Counted from the stretch's first letter, positions 27,646 to 37,050 are shown. The stretch: DNA of 64,000 bases from Pseudomonadota bacterium (GCA_018241365.1 JAFEDX010000195.1:1-64000); one strand, 5' to 3'. Notes: generated by a model not told the origin, from the letters alone. Numbers and translations: made by a program.

Positions 27646-28726
27646 CGGTGAAATCCGCACGATAACCAGCCTCGATGCGTCCGTGCGTGCTGCCGAGCCC
27701 GAGGAAATCGGCAGGGTAAGTGGCCGCCATGCGCGCGGCTTCGTCCAGCGGCACGCCGAGCATCTCCACCGTGTTGCGGACGGCATCGATCATGCTGAGC
27801 GCGGAACCGGCGAGGGTGCCGTTCGCGGTTTGGCAAATGCCGTCGCGCGCGGTGATGGTTTCGCCGTTCAAGGTGAAGGATGGGTTCGTCGCGCCGACCG
27901 GCGGCATCGCATCGGTAACGAGGAACACCTTGCCACGCGGCTTGGCTTTCAAGGCGACGCGCAGGCTGGCCGGGTCCACGTGGTGGCCGTCGACGATCAC
28001 GCCGCACCAGCTGTCGGGGTCATCCAGCGCGGCGCCGACCATGCCCGGTGCACGGCTGGTCAGGGGCGACATCGCGTTGAACAGGTGGGTGAAGCCGCGA
28101 ATGCCTGCGTCCAACGCTTTGCGCACCGTGGCGTAATCCGCGTTGGAATGCCCTGCCGCGATGATCACGTCGTGGTCCACGAGTTCGCGGATCGCATCAG
28201 GTGCCACGCATTCCGGGGCGAGCGTCAGCAGGGTTACCCCGTGTGCCAGCGATTCCGTCACGCGCAAGTCGCCGGCACTTGGTGCGTGCAGGAAACGCAC
28301 ATCGTGCACGCCACGCCGTTCGCGGCTGAGGAAGGGCCCTTCGAGATGGATACCCAGTACGCCAGGTACGTTTTCCTCGATGGCGGCAGCAGCCGCGGCG
28401 ATCGCGGTACGCATCTTGTCGAGGCTGTCACTGATCAGGGTGGGCAGGAAGCCCGTGGTACCGAATCGCCGATGCGCCGCGCCAATCGCACGGATGCCTT
28501 CTACCGTGGGTTGGTCGTTCAGCAGCACGCCACCGCCACCATTGACCTGCGCATCGATGAAGCCGGGCAGCAGGGCCCGCCCCGACAGATCGTGGAGGCG
28601 TGCATTTGCAGGAATCGTATTGCTGGCGACGAGTCCGTCAATCCGCCCATCGGTAACCAGTACCGCGACGTCCTCGCGCCAGCCCAGTGGGGTGAGCACG
28701 CGCGCGTTGATCAGTGCGGTTTGCAT
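27584..28726 (-). CDS. nagA: N-acetylglucosamine-6-phosphate deacetylase
   Basis: Predicted 380-residue amidohydrolase that turns GlcNAc-6-phosphate into glucosamine-6-phosphate and acetate. Motifs: LLPGFIDAQVNGGGGVLLND at the N-terminus, GIHLEGPFLSRERRGVHD with the metal-binding Glu, AAGHSNADYATV and FTHLFNAMSPLTSRAPG with the metal-binding His residues, and FLVTDAMPPVG with the catalytic Asp. The length matches bacterial NagA. ATG 28726 shares one base with the TGA of the nagB-II gene (TGATG), so it is translationally coupled. It is the last gene of the nagP-R-B-A run on this strand. Confidence 0.96.
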   Translation of the reverse strand: MQTALINARVLTPLGWREDVAVLVTDGRIDGLVASNTIPANARLHDLSGRALLPGFIDAQVNGGGGVLLNDQPTVEGIRAIGAAHRRFGTTGFLPTLISDSLDKMRTAIAAAAAAIEENVPGVLGIHLEGPFLSRERRGVHDVRFLHAPSAGDLRVTESLAHGVTLLTLAPECVAPDAIRELVDHDVIIAAGHSNADYATVRKALDAGIRGFTHLFNAMSPLTSRAPGMVGAALDDPDSWCGVIVDGHHVDPASLRVALKAKPRGKVFLVTDAMPPVGATNPSFTLNGETITARDGICQTANGTLAGSALSMIDAVRNTVEMLGVPLDEAARMAATYPADFLGLGSTHGRIEAGYRADFTVIDAAWEVSETWIGGVPQAA

Positions 28727-29784
28727 CACACGGTCTCGGTGACCTTGGCGAGGTGGGGCGGGCGATCGGGATCGCGCCCGCGTTTGATTGCCAGCGCGTT
28801 GACTGCGCGATAGAAGCTCTGGATCGCGAGTATCGGCGCGCACAGTGGCTGCGTCGATGCCACGATCGGCAAGGCGTGATGCCCGGTTGCCCCGGGCGCC
28901 GCAATCCATACGTGGGTCCCCCGCTGGCGAAACTCCGCGGCGGCTTGCAGGGTACCTTCCAGCGCACCATCGTCCTGGGCGAACAGCAGGACCGGCAAGT
29001 GCGGCCCCACCAGTTCCATCGGGCCATGGCGGACTTCCGCGCTGCTGAAGGCTTCGGCGTGCAGCGCGCAGGTTTCCTTCAGCTTGAGCGCGGCTTCCTG
29101 CGCCGCGGCCAGGCCGTAGCCACGACCCAGCACGAACATGTCCTGCACGTCCGCCAGCCCATCAACCAGGGGTGACCAGTCCAGCTCGAAGGCCCGGCGC
29201 AATTGGTCCGGCAATCCGTGCAAGGCGTCGAGCAGCGCGGTGTCCTGGCGCCAGTGCGCGGTCAGGTGCAGGATTGCGCTCAGCGAACCGAGGTAACTCT
29301 TGGTGGCGGCCACGCTGTGTTCGGGACCGGCGTGCAGCGGGATGACGGTATCGGCCAATCCCGCCAGCGGCGAGCCTTCCGCGTTGACCAGTGCGACTAC
29401 GCGCGCGCCGGCCTTGCGCGCGGCTTCGGCGCTGCGCAACAGGTCGGGGCTGGCACCGGACTGGGAAATGACTATGTACAGCGCGCCGCGCAGGCGCAGC
29501 GGCACGGCATAGATCGACTCCACCGACGGCGAAGCCGAGGCGGTCACGCAACCGCTTTGCGTTTCGATCACGTACTTGGCGTAAGTCGCGGCATGGTCGG
29601 AACTGCCGCGTGCGCAGGTGGCGGCAAACGGCGGCGGTGTCTCGCGCAGCGCGCGCGCGAGTTCACGGACAAGCGCGTCGTTGCGTTCGAGCTGGCGCGC
29701 CACGGTATCGGCCGCGGCGGCGGCTTCGCGGAACAAGGCGGTGGATTCGGGCTGGATTCCCGGGGGTTGCGTCGCAGGCGTCAT
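28726..29784 (-). CDS. nagB: SIS-domain glucosamine-6-phosphate deaminase (NagB-II type)
   Basis: Predicted 352-residue protein with two sugar-isomerase (SIS) domains: CARGSSDHAATYAKYVIE and VISQSGASPDLLRSAEAAR in the first, LGRGYGLAAAQEAALKLKETCALHAEAFSSAEVRHGP in the second. This is the isomerase half of GlmS without the glutaminase domain. In the nag locus such proteins replace the classical NagB and convert glucosamine-6-phosphate to fructose-6-phosphate plus ammonia. The position between nagR and nagA supports that role. ATG 29784 was chosen because upstream residues are basic and lack support; the ribosome binding site is weak. Confidence 0.92.
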   Translation of the reverse strand: MTPATQPPGIQPESTALFREAAAAADTVARQLERNDALVRELARALRETPPPFAATCARGSSDHAATYAKYVIETQSGCVTASASPSVESIYAVPLRLRGALYIVISQSGASPDLLRSAEAARKAGARVVALVNAEGSPLAGLADTVIPLHAGPEHSVAATKSYLGSLSAILHLTAHWRQDTALLDALHGLPDQLRRAFELDWSPLVDGLADVQDMFVLGRGYGLAAAQEAALKLKETCALHAEAFSSAEVRHGPMELVGPHLPVLLFAQDDGALEGTLQAAAEFRQRGTHVWIAAPGATGHHALPIVASTQPLCAPILAIQSFYRAVNALAIKRGRDPDRPPHLAKVTETV

Positions 29785-29809
29785 CGAAGGTCGTTTCGGT
29801 ACATGGAAA

Positions 29810-30832
29810 TCATTGGCGCGGGCGGGGAGGCGCGGTCGAACCGCGCACCACGAGTTCCGGGCTGAAGCCCTCGTTGGCGACGTTGCCACCGTGGATCTGT
29901 GCGATCAGCAGGCGGGCGGCGTGCTCGGAGATCAACTCGGTGCGTTGCCGCGAAGTGGTCAGCGAAGGCCAGGAGTGGCGCGAGAACGGGCTGTCCTCGA
30001 AACCGGCCACCGACAGGTCGTAGGGAACGTGCAGGCCGGCGGCGCGCGCCGCGGCCAGCACGCCTGCTGCGATTTCGTCGTTCGAGCCGAAAATGGCGGT
30101 GGGCGGTTCGGCGAGTCCGAACAACCTGCGTGCCCCGCGGAAACCGTCGTCGAACGAGTAATCGCCTTCGAGCACCAGTTCCTCGTCCAGCGGAACGCCA
30201 TATTCGCGCAGGGCTTTTTCGTACCCCTTGTAGCGCTCGGGGCTGGAACGGTGCTGCTTGCCGCCCCACAGGAAGCCGATCCGCAGATGGCCAAGCTGGA
30301 TCAGGTAGGCCGTGATCGCGTACGCGGCATCACGGTCGTCCACGAACACGCACGGGAATCCGTCGCGGGGATCTTCGGCGGCCGAAATCACGCGCACCAG
30401 CGGGATGTTGTACGCAGCCAGCTCACGCAACAGTGCAACGCGTTCGGACATCGGCGGTGCCAGTACCAGCCCGGCGAGGCGCGAGCGGCGCACCAGGTCG
30501 CGCAGTTCCTCGGCGAGCCTGGGGCCGCGCGAGTTGCACGGATGGATCTGCAGGCCGAATCCCATCTCGCGGCAGACCGTCAACGCGCCCTGCTGCATGG
30601 CGATGATGTAGTAGGGGTTGGGGTTGTCGTACACCAGTCCGATCGCATAGGACTTGGCACTGCGCAGGCTGCGCGCGGACAAGTCGGGCCGGTAATCGAG
30701 TTGCTCGATGGCACGCTGCACGCGCGCACGCGTTTCCTCGCGCACCGAACCCTCGCGGTTGATCACGCGCGATACGGTCTTCAGCGACACCTTCGCTTGT
30801 CGGGCAACGTCCCGGATGGTGGCGGTTCCCAA
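29810..30832 (-). CDS. nagR: LacI-family regulator of N-acetylglucosamine utilisation
   Basis: Predicted 340-residue repressor. The N-terminal HTH is ATIRDVARQAKVSLKTVSRV (about residues 4-23), with the hinge helix at SARSLRSAKSYAIGLV, then a periplasmic-binding-like effector domain. The start codon is TTG (30830-30832), preceded by GGGAG at 6 nt; no ATG or GTG could give a complete HTH. The gene lies 40 bp after nagP and 25 bp before nagB-II on the same strand. By context the effector is probably N-acetylglucosamine-6-phosphate or glucosamine-6-phosphate, and the operator probably the TGACAACGTTGTCA palindrome at 32432-32445. Both are inference. Confidence 0.9.
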   Translation of the reverse strand: MGTATIRDVARQAKVSLKTVSRVINREGSVREETRARVQRAIEQLDYRPDLSARSLRSAKSYAIGLVYDNPNPYYIIAMQQGALTVCREMGFGLQIHPCNSRGPRLAEELRDLVRRSRLAGLVLAPPMSERVALLRELAAYNIPLVRVISAAEDPRDGFPCVFVDDRDAAYAITAYLIQLGHLRIGFLWGGKQHRSSPERYKGYEKALREYGVPLDEELVLEGDYSFDDGFRGARRLFGLAEPPTAIFGSNDEIAAGVLAAARAAGLHVPYDLSVAGFEDSPFSRHSWPSLTTSRQRTELISEHAARLLIAQIHGGNVANEGFSPELVVRGSTAPPRPRQ

Positions 30833-30872
30833 ATTGCGCTCCCGTTTGCTTGTGTGGCAGCCGCAGAAGCCG

Positions 30873-32186
30873 TCAGTGTCCGGCGACGGCGGCGCCGGAC
30901 ACCGTGGCCTGTTGCGGCTGGCCGGCGCGATGGCCCACCAGCCCGTAGAACAGAATGTAGAGGTATCCGGGCACCATCACCAGCAGGAAGGCGAGCTGGA
31001 AATTGATGATCTCCTCGAGGTGGACGAAGATCTGGGGAATCAATGCACCGCCGGCGATGCCCATGATCAGCAGGGCCGAGCCGAATTCGGTGCGATCGCC
31101 GAGACCCTTGATGGCCAGCGGGAAGATTGCCGGCCACATCATGGCGTTGGCAAAGCCGAGTGCCGCGACGAAGGCCACCGAGGTGGTGCCGTGCGTCAGC
31201 CAGGCGCCAAGCGCGAACAGTACTCCCAGCACGGCCGAGATCGCGAGATAGCGCTGCTGGGAAACAAACCGCGGTGTCAGCACAACGCCCACCAGGTAAC
31301 CGATCAGCATGCCCAGCATCACCCAGGAAGTCAGGTGCTTCGCGGTATCCAGCGGCAGGCCCGAGGCCTGCCCGTAGATCACGATGCCGTCACCGACCAT
31401 GACCTCCATGCCGACGTAGATGAACAGGCACACCACGCCCAGCCACAGGTGCGGAAAGCTGAAGATGCTGCGTTGTTGTGGCTTGCCCTGCGCTTGCGGA
31501 TGGTCACCCGCCGGCTTGATTTCGGGCAGCGGGGAAAGCACCACCCATACCGCCAGCAGCACCAGCACCACCGCCATGACCAGGTACGGCAGGACGGCGC
31601 GCGAAACGAACGCATGCTGCAGCACGGACTTGGCCTCGGGCGACACGGTCGCCTCGATCTTCGCCGCATAGGCGGTGGCCCCGCTCAGCAGCAGCGCGCC
31701 GAACACGTAAGGTGCCACTCCGCCCGCGAACTTGTTGCAGATGCCCATGATCGCGACCCGCTTGGCGCCACTCTCGATCGGGCCGAGGATGCTCACGTAG
31801 GGATTGGATGCGGTCTGCAACAGCGCGAGGCCGGCGCCCATCACGAACAGCGCGAACAATGCGCCCACGTAGCTGTAGCCGCCCATGAACGCCGCGAACA
31901 GGGCCGCGCCAAGCGCCATCACCAGCAGGCCAAGCCCCATGCCCTTCTTCATGCCCGTGCGCCGCAACACCACCGCGGACGGCAGTGCGAGGAAGAAATA
32001 CGACAGGTAAAACGCCATCGGGATGAGGAACGCGCCGACGTTGTCCACGTTGAAGCCGACCTTGACGAACAGGATCAGCGAGCTGTTGAGCCAGGTGACG
32101 AATCCGAAGATGAAGAACAGCACACCGATGATCACCATCGAGGTGACGTAGTGCGATGCGTTCGATGGGCTCGAAGGGGAGGTCAT
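30873..32186 (-). CDS. nagP: FHS-family MFS sugar transporter (N-acetylglucosamine permease)
   Basis: Predicted 437-residue inner-membrane protein with about 12 hydrophobic helices of the fucose/glucose-galactose-H+ symporter family. Marks include VLFFIFGFVTWLNSSLILFVK at the start, MGAGLALLQTASNPYVSILGP, and FVAALGFANAMMWPAIFPLAIKGLG in the second half. In Shewanella and Xanthomonas, FHS proteins in nag loci (NagP) import N-acetylglucosamine with protons. It is the first gene of the minus-strand nag run and faces glk across 302 bp that contain palindromic operator candidates. Confidence 0.93.
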   Translation of the reverse strand: MTSPSSPSNASHYVTSMVIIGVLFFIFGFVTWLNSSLILFVKVGFNVDNVGAFLIPMAFYLSYFFLALPSAVVLRRTGMKKGMGLGLLVMALGAALFAAFMGGYSYVGALFALFVMGAGLALLQTASNPYVSILGPIESGAKRVAIMGICNKFAGGVAPYVFGALLLSGATAYAAKIEATVSPEAKSVLQHAFVSRAVLPYLVMAVVLVLLAVWVVLSPLPEIKPAGDHPQAQGKPQQRSIFSFPHLWLGVVCLFIYVGMEVMVGDGIVIYGQASGLPLDTAKHLTSWVMLGMLIGYLVGVVLTPRFVSQQRYLAISAVLGVLFALGAWLTHGTTSVAFVAALGFANAMMWPAIFPLAIKGLGDRTEFGSALLIMGIAGGALIPQIFVHLEEIINFQLAFLLVMVPGYLYILFYGLVGHRAGQPQQATVSGAAVAGH

Positions 32187-32230
32187 TGTGGGCGCCTGTT
32201 CGCGTGCCGATGGCCGGCGGAGTCTGGGGT

Positions 32231-32244
32231 GACCGACGTTGTCA
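32231..32244 (-). promoter_or_regulatory. Half-conserved NagR operator candidate upstream of nagP
   Basis: GACCGACGTTGTCA matches the perfect palindrome at 32432-32445 at 10 of 14 positions, with the right half (CGTTGTCA) complete. It lies 45 bp before the nagP ATG; CATGATCATG, a 10-bp palindrome, follows immediately. The strand is given for the gene it probably controls. Confidence 0.45.
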
Positions 32245-32430
32245 TGATCATGTCCCGTGACGAGTATCGCATGGTCGGGCTGCGAAAAAACAGACGTGCA
32301 TGGCGCCCCGGGAAATGCCGCGGTGCAACATCGGACCCGCCGTGAAATGGCTTCATGACGCGTAAACCAAGCGGGGAATAGGCGTCAGCGCTGCCTGGAC
32401 AGGGTTGTGATGATTTTGTTGCATTGCGTG

Positions 32431-32459
32431 TTGACAACGTTGTCATGAATGTCCAAACT
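32431..32459 (+). promoter_or_regulatory. glk promoter overlapped by a perfect LacI-type operator
   Basis: TTGACA (32431-32436), 17-nt spacer and CAAACT (32454-32459), 29 bp before the glk ATG. The perfect 14-bp palindrome TGACAACGTTGTCA (32432-32445) covers the -35 box; it has the central CG of LacI-family operators, so binding would block RNA polymerase. The rest of the 302-bp nagP-glk gap (32187-32488) holds the weaker copy at 32231-32244 and no gene. Confidence 0.65.
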
Positions 32460-32488
32460 GGCCCGCACCCGATCTCCGCGAGAGCAGG

Positions 32489-33550
32489 ATGAGTGTGCCC
32501 GCCAGTCACTTGAGCCAGCATGCCAGCCTCCATGCCCAGCCGTTCCTGGCTGCCGACGTGGGTGGCACCCATGCGCGGGTCGCGTTGTTGCGTGCCGCAA
32601 CGGGTGCGCAGCGCGAAATCGAGGTGCTGGCCTATCGCAAGTTCGCCTGCTCCGACTATCCGGGTTTGTCGCAGCTGCTGAGTGAGTTCATCGAACGCGA
32701 TGCGATGGTGCAGGTGCGGCGTTGCGTCATTGCCTGCGCCGGCCAGGCCATGGGCGACACCATCATCAACGACAACCTGGTGTGGCGGGTCAGCCTGTCG
32801 CAGTTGCGCGAGACGCTGGCGCTCGACGACGTGGCGCTGCTCAACGATTTCGAGGCGCTGGCCTACGCGCTCGATGACGTGAAGGGCACCGACAGCTTGC
32901 TGTTGTGTGGCCCGGAAACGCACTGCGACGGCACGGCACTGGTGGTGGGACCGGGAACCGGGCTGGGCGCCGCGGTGCGCATTGCGACGCGCGCCGGCGC
33001 GCACGTGCTGGCCTCCGAGGCCGGCCAGATGGATCTTGCACCCTGCACGGCGCGCGAACGCGCGGTGCTGGCCAGGCTGGCTCCCGACGACGGCTACGTG
33101 CCGTACGAACGCATTCTTTCCGGCCCCGGGCTGTTGACGCTGTATTCGACCTTGTGCGCGCTGCGCGGGCGGTCGCCGCAGCTGGCAACGCCGGAAGCGG
33201 TCACGGCCGCGGCACTGGCCGGAAGCGATGCCGATGCCGTCGAGACGGCGGAGATGTTTTGTGCAGTGTTGGGCGGTTTTGTCGGCGGTCTGGCGATGGC
33301 GTTCATGGCCAGCGGCGGCGTGTACCTGGCCGGCGGGGTGTTGCCGGCCATGCGGGAGTTGTTGCAACGCAGTCGTTTCGTGGATCGTTTTCTCGACAAG
33401 GGTGGCATGCGGGAATTCCTGTTGCGGGTTCCGGTGCGGTTGATCGAGCACGGCCGGCATGGGGTGCTGGGCGCAGCGCATTGGTACATCGACAGGCAGT
33501 TGCAAGGCGTCGCACGTCATCGCGTTCCACGCGACGGGACGGCGGCGTGA
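32489..33550 (+). CDS. glk: Glucokinase-family sugar kinase
   Basis: Predicted 353-residue cytoplasmic kinase of the Glk (ROK-distinct, E. coli-type) family. ATP-binding and active-site marks: FLAADVGGTHARVALL near the N-terminus (phosphate 1), ALLNDFEALAYAL with the catalytic Asp, LVVGPGTGLGAAV (phosphate 2), EAGQMDLAPCTARE, and the C-terminal GGVYLAGGVLP. By family it phosphorylates glucose. In this locus it probably acts on N-acetylglucosamine or glucosamine delivered by the transporter, feeding NagA and NagB; this is inferred from context. It is the first gene to the right of the NagR operator and is followed after 68 bp by the TonB receptor gene, probably on the same transcript. Confidence 0.9.
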   Translation: MSVPASHLSQHASLHAQPFLAADVGGTHARVALLRAATGAQREIEVLAYRKFACSDYPGLSQLLSEFIERDAMVQVRRCVIACAGQAMGDTIINDNLVWRVSLSQLRETLALDDVALLNDFEALAYALDDVKGTDSLLLCGPETHCDGTALVVGPGTGLGAAVRIATRAGAHVLASEAGQMDLAPCTARERAVLARLAPDDGYVPYERILSGPGLLTLYSTLCALRGRSPQLATPEAVTAAALAGSDADAVETAEMFCAVLGGFVGGLAMAFMASGGVYLAGGVLPAMRELLQRSRFVDRFLDKGGMREFLLRVPVRLIEHGRHGVLGAAHWYIDRQLQGVARHRVPRDGTAA

Positions 33551-33618
33551 GGCTTCCACGGACAACCACAACCGGGTGCCGCGGCACCCATTACTTCGTG
33601 AGCGAGAGAGGGTAAGTC

Positions 33619-36600
33619 ATGAAACTTCGCAAGAGTATGCTTTCGGCGAGCATCGCTACGGCGCTGTTGTTCGCAGCAGCTGCCCAGGCACAGGCCTCGC
33701 CGCAAAACCAGACCGGGAGTTCCGATCAGCCGGCGCAGACCAGCAACGGCAAGACCAAGCCGGGCACCAAGGAAACGCCGCAGGAGCTTTCGACCATCCA
33801 GGTCGTCGGCGTGCGTGCCGCGCAGGCGTTGTCGATCGAGACCAAGAAGGCGGCCAATTCGCAGGTCGAAGTGGTGTCCGCCATCGACATCGGCAAACTG
33901 CCGGCCAAGAACGTCGCCGACACCATCGCCCAGTTGCCGGGCGTGAACATCGCCGACGCGGCCGGCGCCGAAGGCGGTTTCGACGAAGCCGATCGCGCCA
34001 GCATCCGCGGCAGCGCACCGTCGCTGACCTTGACCACCGTCAACGGCCACTCCATCGGTTCCGGCGACTGGTTCGTGCTGGGCGGCGGCGGTACCCGCAG
34101 CGTCAGCTACGCGATGCTGCCGGCGGAAATCGTCAACCAGGTCGTGGTGCACATGACCCCGGAGGCCAAGCTGCTCGAAGGCGGCGCCGCCGGCACCATC
34201 GACATCATCACGCGCAAGCCGCTGGACTTCCACAGCCCGTTCTCGGCCGAAGCCAGCGTCGGCGGCGTGTATGCCGACCTGCCCGGCAAGACCGAGCCGC
34301 AGTTCAGCGGATTGGTCAACTGGAAGAACGACTCCAACACCTTCGGCGTGATGGTGCAGGTTTTCTACGAGAAGCGCGCGTTGCAGCGTGACGGCCAGGA
34401 AATACTCGGTTACTCGTATATCCCGACTGGATCCACGGCGGCTGGACCAACAGGATTGAACCTGTCGGCCGCGACCCCGGGCAGCGCCAGCACCGGCGTG
34501 TTTTATCCCAACCTGCCGGGCGCCGCGTTGTTCACGCAAACCCGCGAGCGCAAGGGCGGGTCGGTCGACCTGCAGTGGAAGGCCACCGACAACCTGACTT
34601 TCAACCTCGATGCGTTCTACTCGCACCTCGATGCCACCGACTACAACCGCAACTACATGTTGCGCACGCGCGACCAGCTGCCCAAGCAGGCCGTGACCGG
34701 CACCATCGTGGGCAACATCCTGACCAGCGCGAACCTGCCGGGTGATCCCGCGATTTCGCAGGGCATCTACGACATGATCTCGCGGCCGGGCGAGAGTGAA
34801 TCCAGCCAGTTCCTCACGCTGGACGCCGATTGGCAGGCCACCAACAACCTCGGCTTCAAGTTCCAGCTCGGCACCACCAAGGGCAAGGGCAACACCCCGA
34901 CCCAGGACGTGATGGAGATGGACACGGGCTACGGCTCGACCGCCAGCTATGCGATGAACGGCCTCGGTACGCCGCTCAACTGGAGCATGAGTGGCGACAA
35001 CACCCGTTTCGATCCCGCGACGATGGGCCTGGACTGGATTTTCGGCGAACAGAACATCCACGTGGTGGACAAGGAACGCTGGTTCCAGGCCGACGGCACT
35101 TACGACTTCGACAATGCGGGTGCGTTGTCCTCACTCGAGTTCGGCGTGCGGTACGCCAAGCACGACCACAACAGCCCGACCGATGTGGCCCAAGGCCCCA
35201 ATTTCGCTTCCGCCGTGCAGTTCGGACAGAACTCCACGATCTATCCGCCGGCCGGCGGCAACTACCCAAGTGATTTCGGCAGCGACCTCGGCGTCGGCCA
35301 GATGCCCGGCAGCATCTGGTACTGGACGGCTTCGCAGCTTTCGCAACTGAACGCGCTGTATGCCAACCGCAAGGTGACCGACGATCCCGGCACGTCACGC
35401 TTCTATCCGAACGGCATCTACAGCATGACCGAGAAGAACGGCGCGGCCTACATCCAGGCCAACTTCACCGGCGAGCACTGGACCGCCAACGCCGGCTTGC
35501 GTTACGTCACCACCGACGAAAACATCGGCTACACCAGCCCGGGCATCCAGGAGTCGAGCTATGCGCTCGGTTCGCCGCCTTCCGCGTTTTATCCGGGCGG
35601 CTGGTACTGGAACTACTACAAGCACAACTACAACAAGGTGCTGCCGAGCTTCAACGTCAAGTTCGACCTGAACTCCGACGGCAGCCTGCTGACCCGGTTC
35701 TCCGCGTCGCAGACCCTGACGCGCCAGGATTACACCCAGCTGGCGGGCTTCCTGAGCCTCAACGATCCCAAGGTCGCCACTGACATGGGCGGTGGCAGCG
35801 GGTCCAATCCACGCCTGAAGCCGATCCTGTCCACCAACTTCAGCGCCTCGCTGGAGTGGTACTTCGCCCCGCGCGGGTTGCTGTCGGGCAGCGTGTACCA
35901 GATGGACCTCAACGACTACTACGACTACGGAACGGTCACGCGGACCTACCTCAACAACTACCTGACCTACAACACGGCCACCAATCCTTCCGGTGCGCCG
36001 ATCTACAGCAACTACCTGGTCAGCATTCCGGTCAACGTCAACGGCAACCTCAAGGGGGTGTCGCTGAACTACATCCAGCCGATCGGCGAGAACTTCGGCG
36101 TGTCGCTCAACTACACCTATGCGACTGGCCATTCGTCGGGCGGCACCTTGATGTACAACCCGGATGGCACGCTGGGCAACAACATCGCCGCCGGCAACCG
36201 TCCGCTGTTCGGCACTTCCAAGAACACCGCCAACGCCTCGGTGTTCTTTGAAAACTCGCACTGGAACGCCCGCCTCAACTACACCTACCGTTCCAAGTTC
36301 TACGACGGCGTGATGTCCAGCTCCGGCCAGATGGCGCTGCTGCCCTACTGGCAGTCCGGTCAGGGTTACCTGTCGGCTTCGCTGGGCTACAAGCTCAACG
36401 ACAACGTGAGCTTCCGGTTCGACGCGATGAATCTCAACAACCCGAAACTGCGCTACTTCATCAATGGCGCGCAGGCGGGCCTGGGCTTCACCACCGCGCC
36501 TGAAGCGTTCTACGTGAACGGACGCCAGTTCTACTTCACCGCGAACTTCAAGTTCGGCAGCGCACCAGCCGCACCGCAGCCGGCGGCTGCACCGCCCCCA

Positions 36601-37050
36601 CCCGCGCCGGCACCGGAGGCAGCTCCGCCGCCACCGCCGCCGCAGAAAGTGGTCATCGACCTGCGTGGCGTGAACTTCAAGTTCGACCGGCCGAAGCCGG
36701 GTGAGCACGACATCGGCGCGACGCTGAAGCCGCCGGCGTCCGATTCGCTGGCGATCCTGAGCCAGGCGGTGGATACGCTGAACCGTTACCCGCAGGTGCA
36801 GGTCGAGATCGACGGCTACACCGATTCGTCGGGCAAGCCCGCCTACAACCAGAAGCTTTCCGAACGGCGCGCGGGCATCGTCGAGCAATACCTGACGGCG
36901 CACGGCATCGCATCGGGCCGCATCACCGCGGTGAAGGGCTTCGGTGCTGCCGATCCGGTCGACACCAACAAGACCGCGGCCGGGCGTGAACGCAACCGCC
37001 GCGTCGAGTTCAAGGTGCAGGGTGAAGGCATCGAGCAGGGACAGCAGTAA
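33619..37050 (+). CDS. TonB-dependent receptor fused to a C-terminal OmpA peptidoglycan-binding domain
   Basis: Predicted 1143-residue outer-membrane protein. A signal peptide ending AQAQA and a TonB-box-like stretch (LSTIQVVGVR, residues 57-66) are followed by a plug domain (about 75-205: NVADTIAQLPGVNI, ASIRGSAPSLTLTTVNG) and a 22-strand barrel to F979. The barrel ends QFYFTANFKF, the usual aromatic C-terminus of a receptor. Then come a proline/alanine linker (980-1009) and a complete OmpA C-terminal domain (K1010 to the end) with VEIDGYTDSSG and KLSERRAGIV. Both termini of a barrel face the periplasm, so the domain could bind peptidoglycan. By context it imports chitin-derived oligosaccharides. 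A perfect 16-bp palindrome (33574-33589) lies ahead of the ribosome binding site; a T8 terminator follows. Confidence 0.92.
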   Translation: MKLRKSMLSASIATALLFAAAAQAQASPQNQTGSSDQPAQTSNGKTKPGTKETPQELSTIQVVGVRAAQALSIETKKAANSQVEVVSAIDIGKLPAKNVADTIAQLPGVNIADAAGAEGGFDEADRASIRGSAPSLTLTTVNGHSIGSGDWFVLGGGGTRSVSYAMLPAEIVNQVVVHMTPEAKLLEGGAAGTIDIITRKPLDFHSPFSAEASVGGVYADLPGKTEPQFSGLVNWKNDSNTFGVMVQVFYEKRALQRDGQEILGYSYIPTGSTAAGPTGLNLSAATPGSASTGVFYPNLPGAALFTQTRERKGGSVDLQWKATDNLTFNLDAFYSHLDATDYNRNYMLRTRDQLPKQAVTGTIVGNILTSANLPGDPAISQGIYDMISRPGESESSQFLTLDADWQATNNLGFKFQLGTTKGKGNTPTQDVMEMDTGYGSTASYAMNGLGTPLNWSMSGDNTRFDPATMGLDWIFGEQNIHVVDKERWFQADGTYDFDNAGALSSLEFGVRYAKHDHNSPTDVAQGPNFASAVQFGQNSTIYPPAGGNYPSDFGSDLGVGQMPGSIWYWTASQLSQLNALYANRKVTDDPGTSRFYPNGIYSMTEKNGAAYIQANFTGEHWTANAGLRYVTTDENIGYTSPGIQESSYALGSPPSAFYPGGWYWNYYKHNYNKVLPSFNVKFDLNSDGSLLTRFSASQTLTRQDYTQLAGFLSLNDPKVATDMGGGSGSNPRLKPILSTNFSASLEWYFAPRGLLSGSVYQMDLNDYYDYGTVTRTYLNNYLTYNTATNPSGAPIYSNYLVSIPVNVNGNLKGVSLNYIQPIGENFGVSLNYTYATGHSSGGTLMYNPDGTLGNNIAAGNRPLFGTSKNTANASVFFENSHWNARLNYTYRSKFYDGVMSSSGQMALLPYWQSGQGYLSASLGYKLNDNVSFRFDAMNLNNPKLRYFINGAQAGLGFTTAPEAFYVNGRQFYFTANFKFGSAPAAPQPAAAPPPPAPAPEAAPPPPPPQKVVIDLRGVNFKFDRPKPGEHDIGATLKPPASDSLAILSQAVDTLNRYPQVQVEIDGYTDSSGKPAYNQKLSERRAGIVEQYLTAHGIASGRITAVKGFGAADPVDTNKTAAGRERNRRVEFKVQGEGIEQGQQ

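Noticed and set aside
30708-32345. 545-codon frame antisense to nagP and nagR
   Set aside because: His/Gln/Asp-rich translation typical of a shadow frame; the minus strand encodes a clear transporter and a clear LacI regulator.
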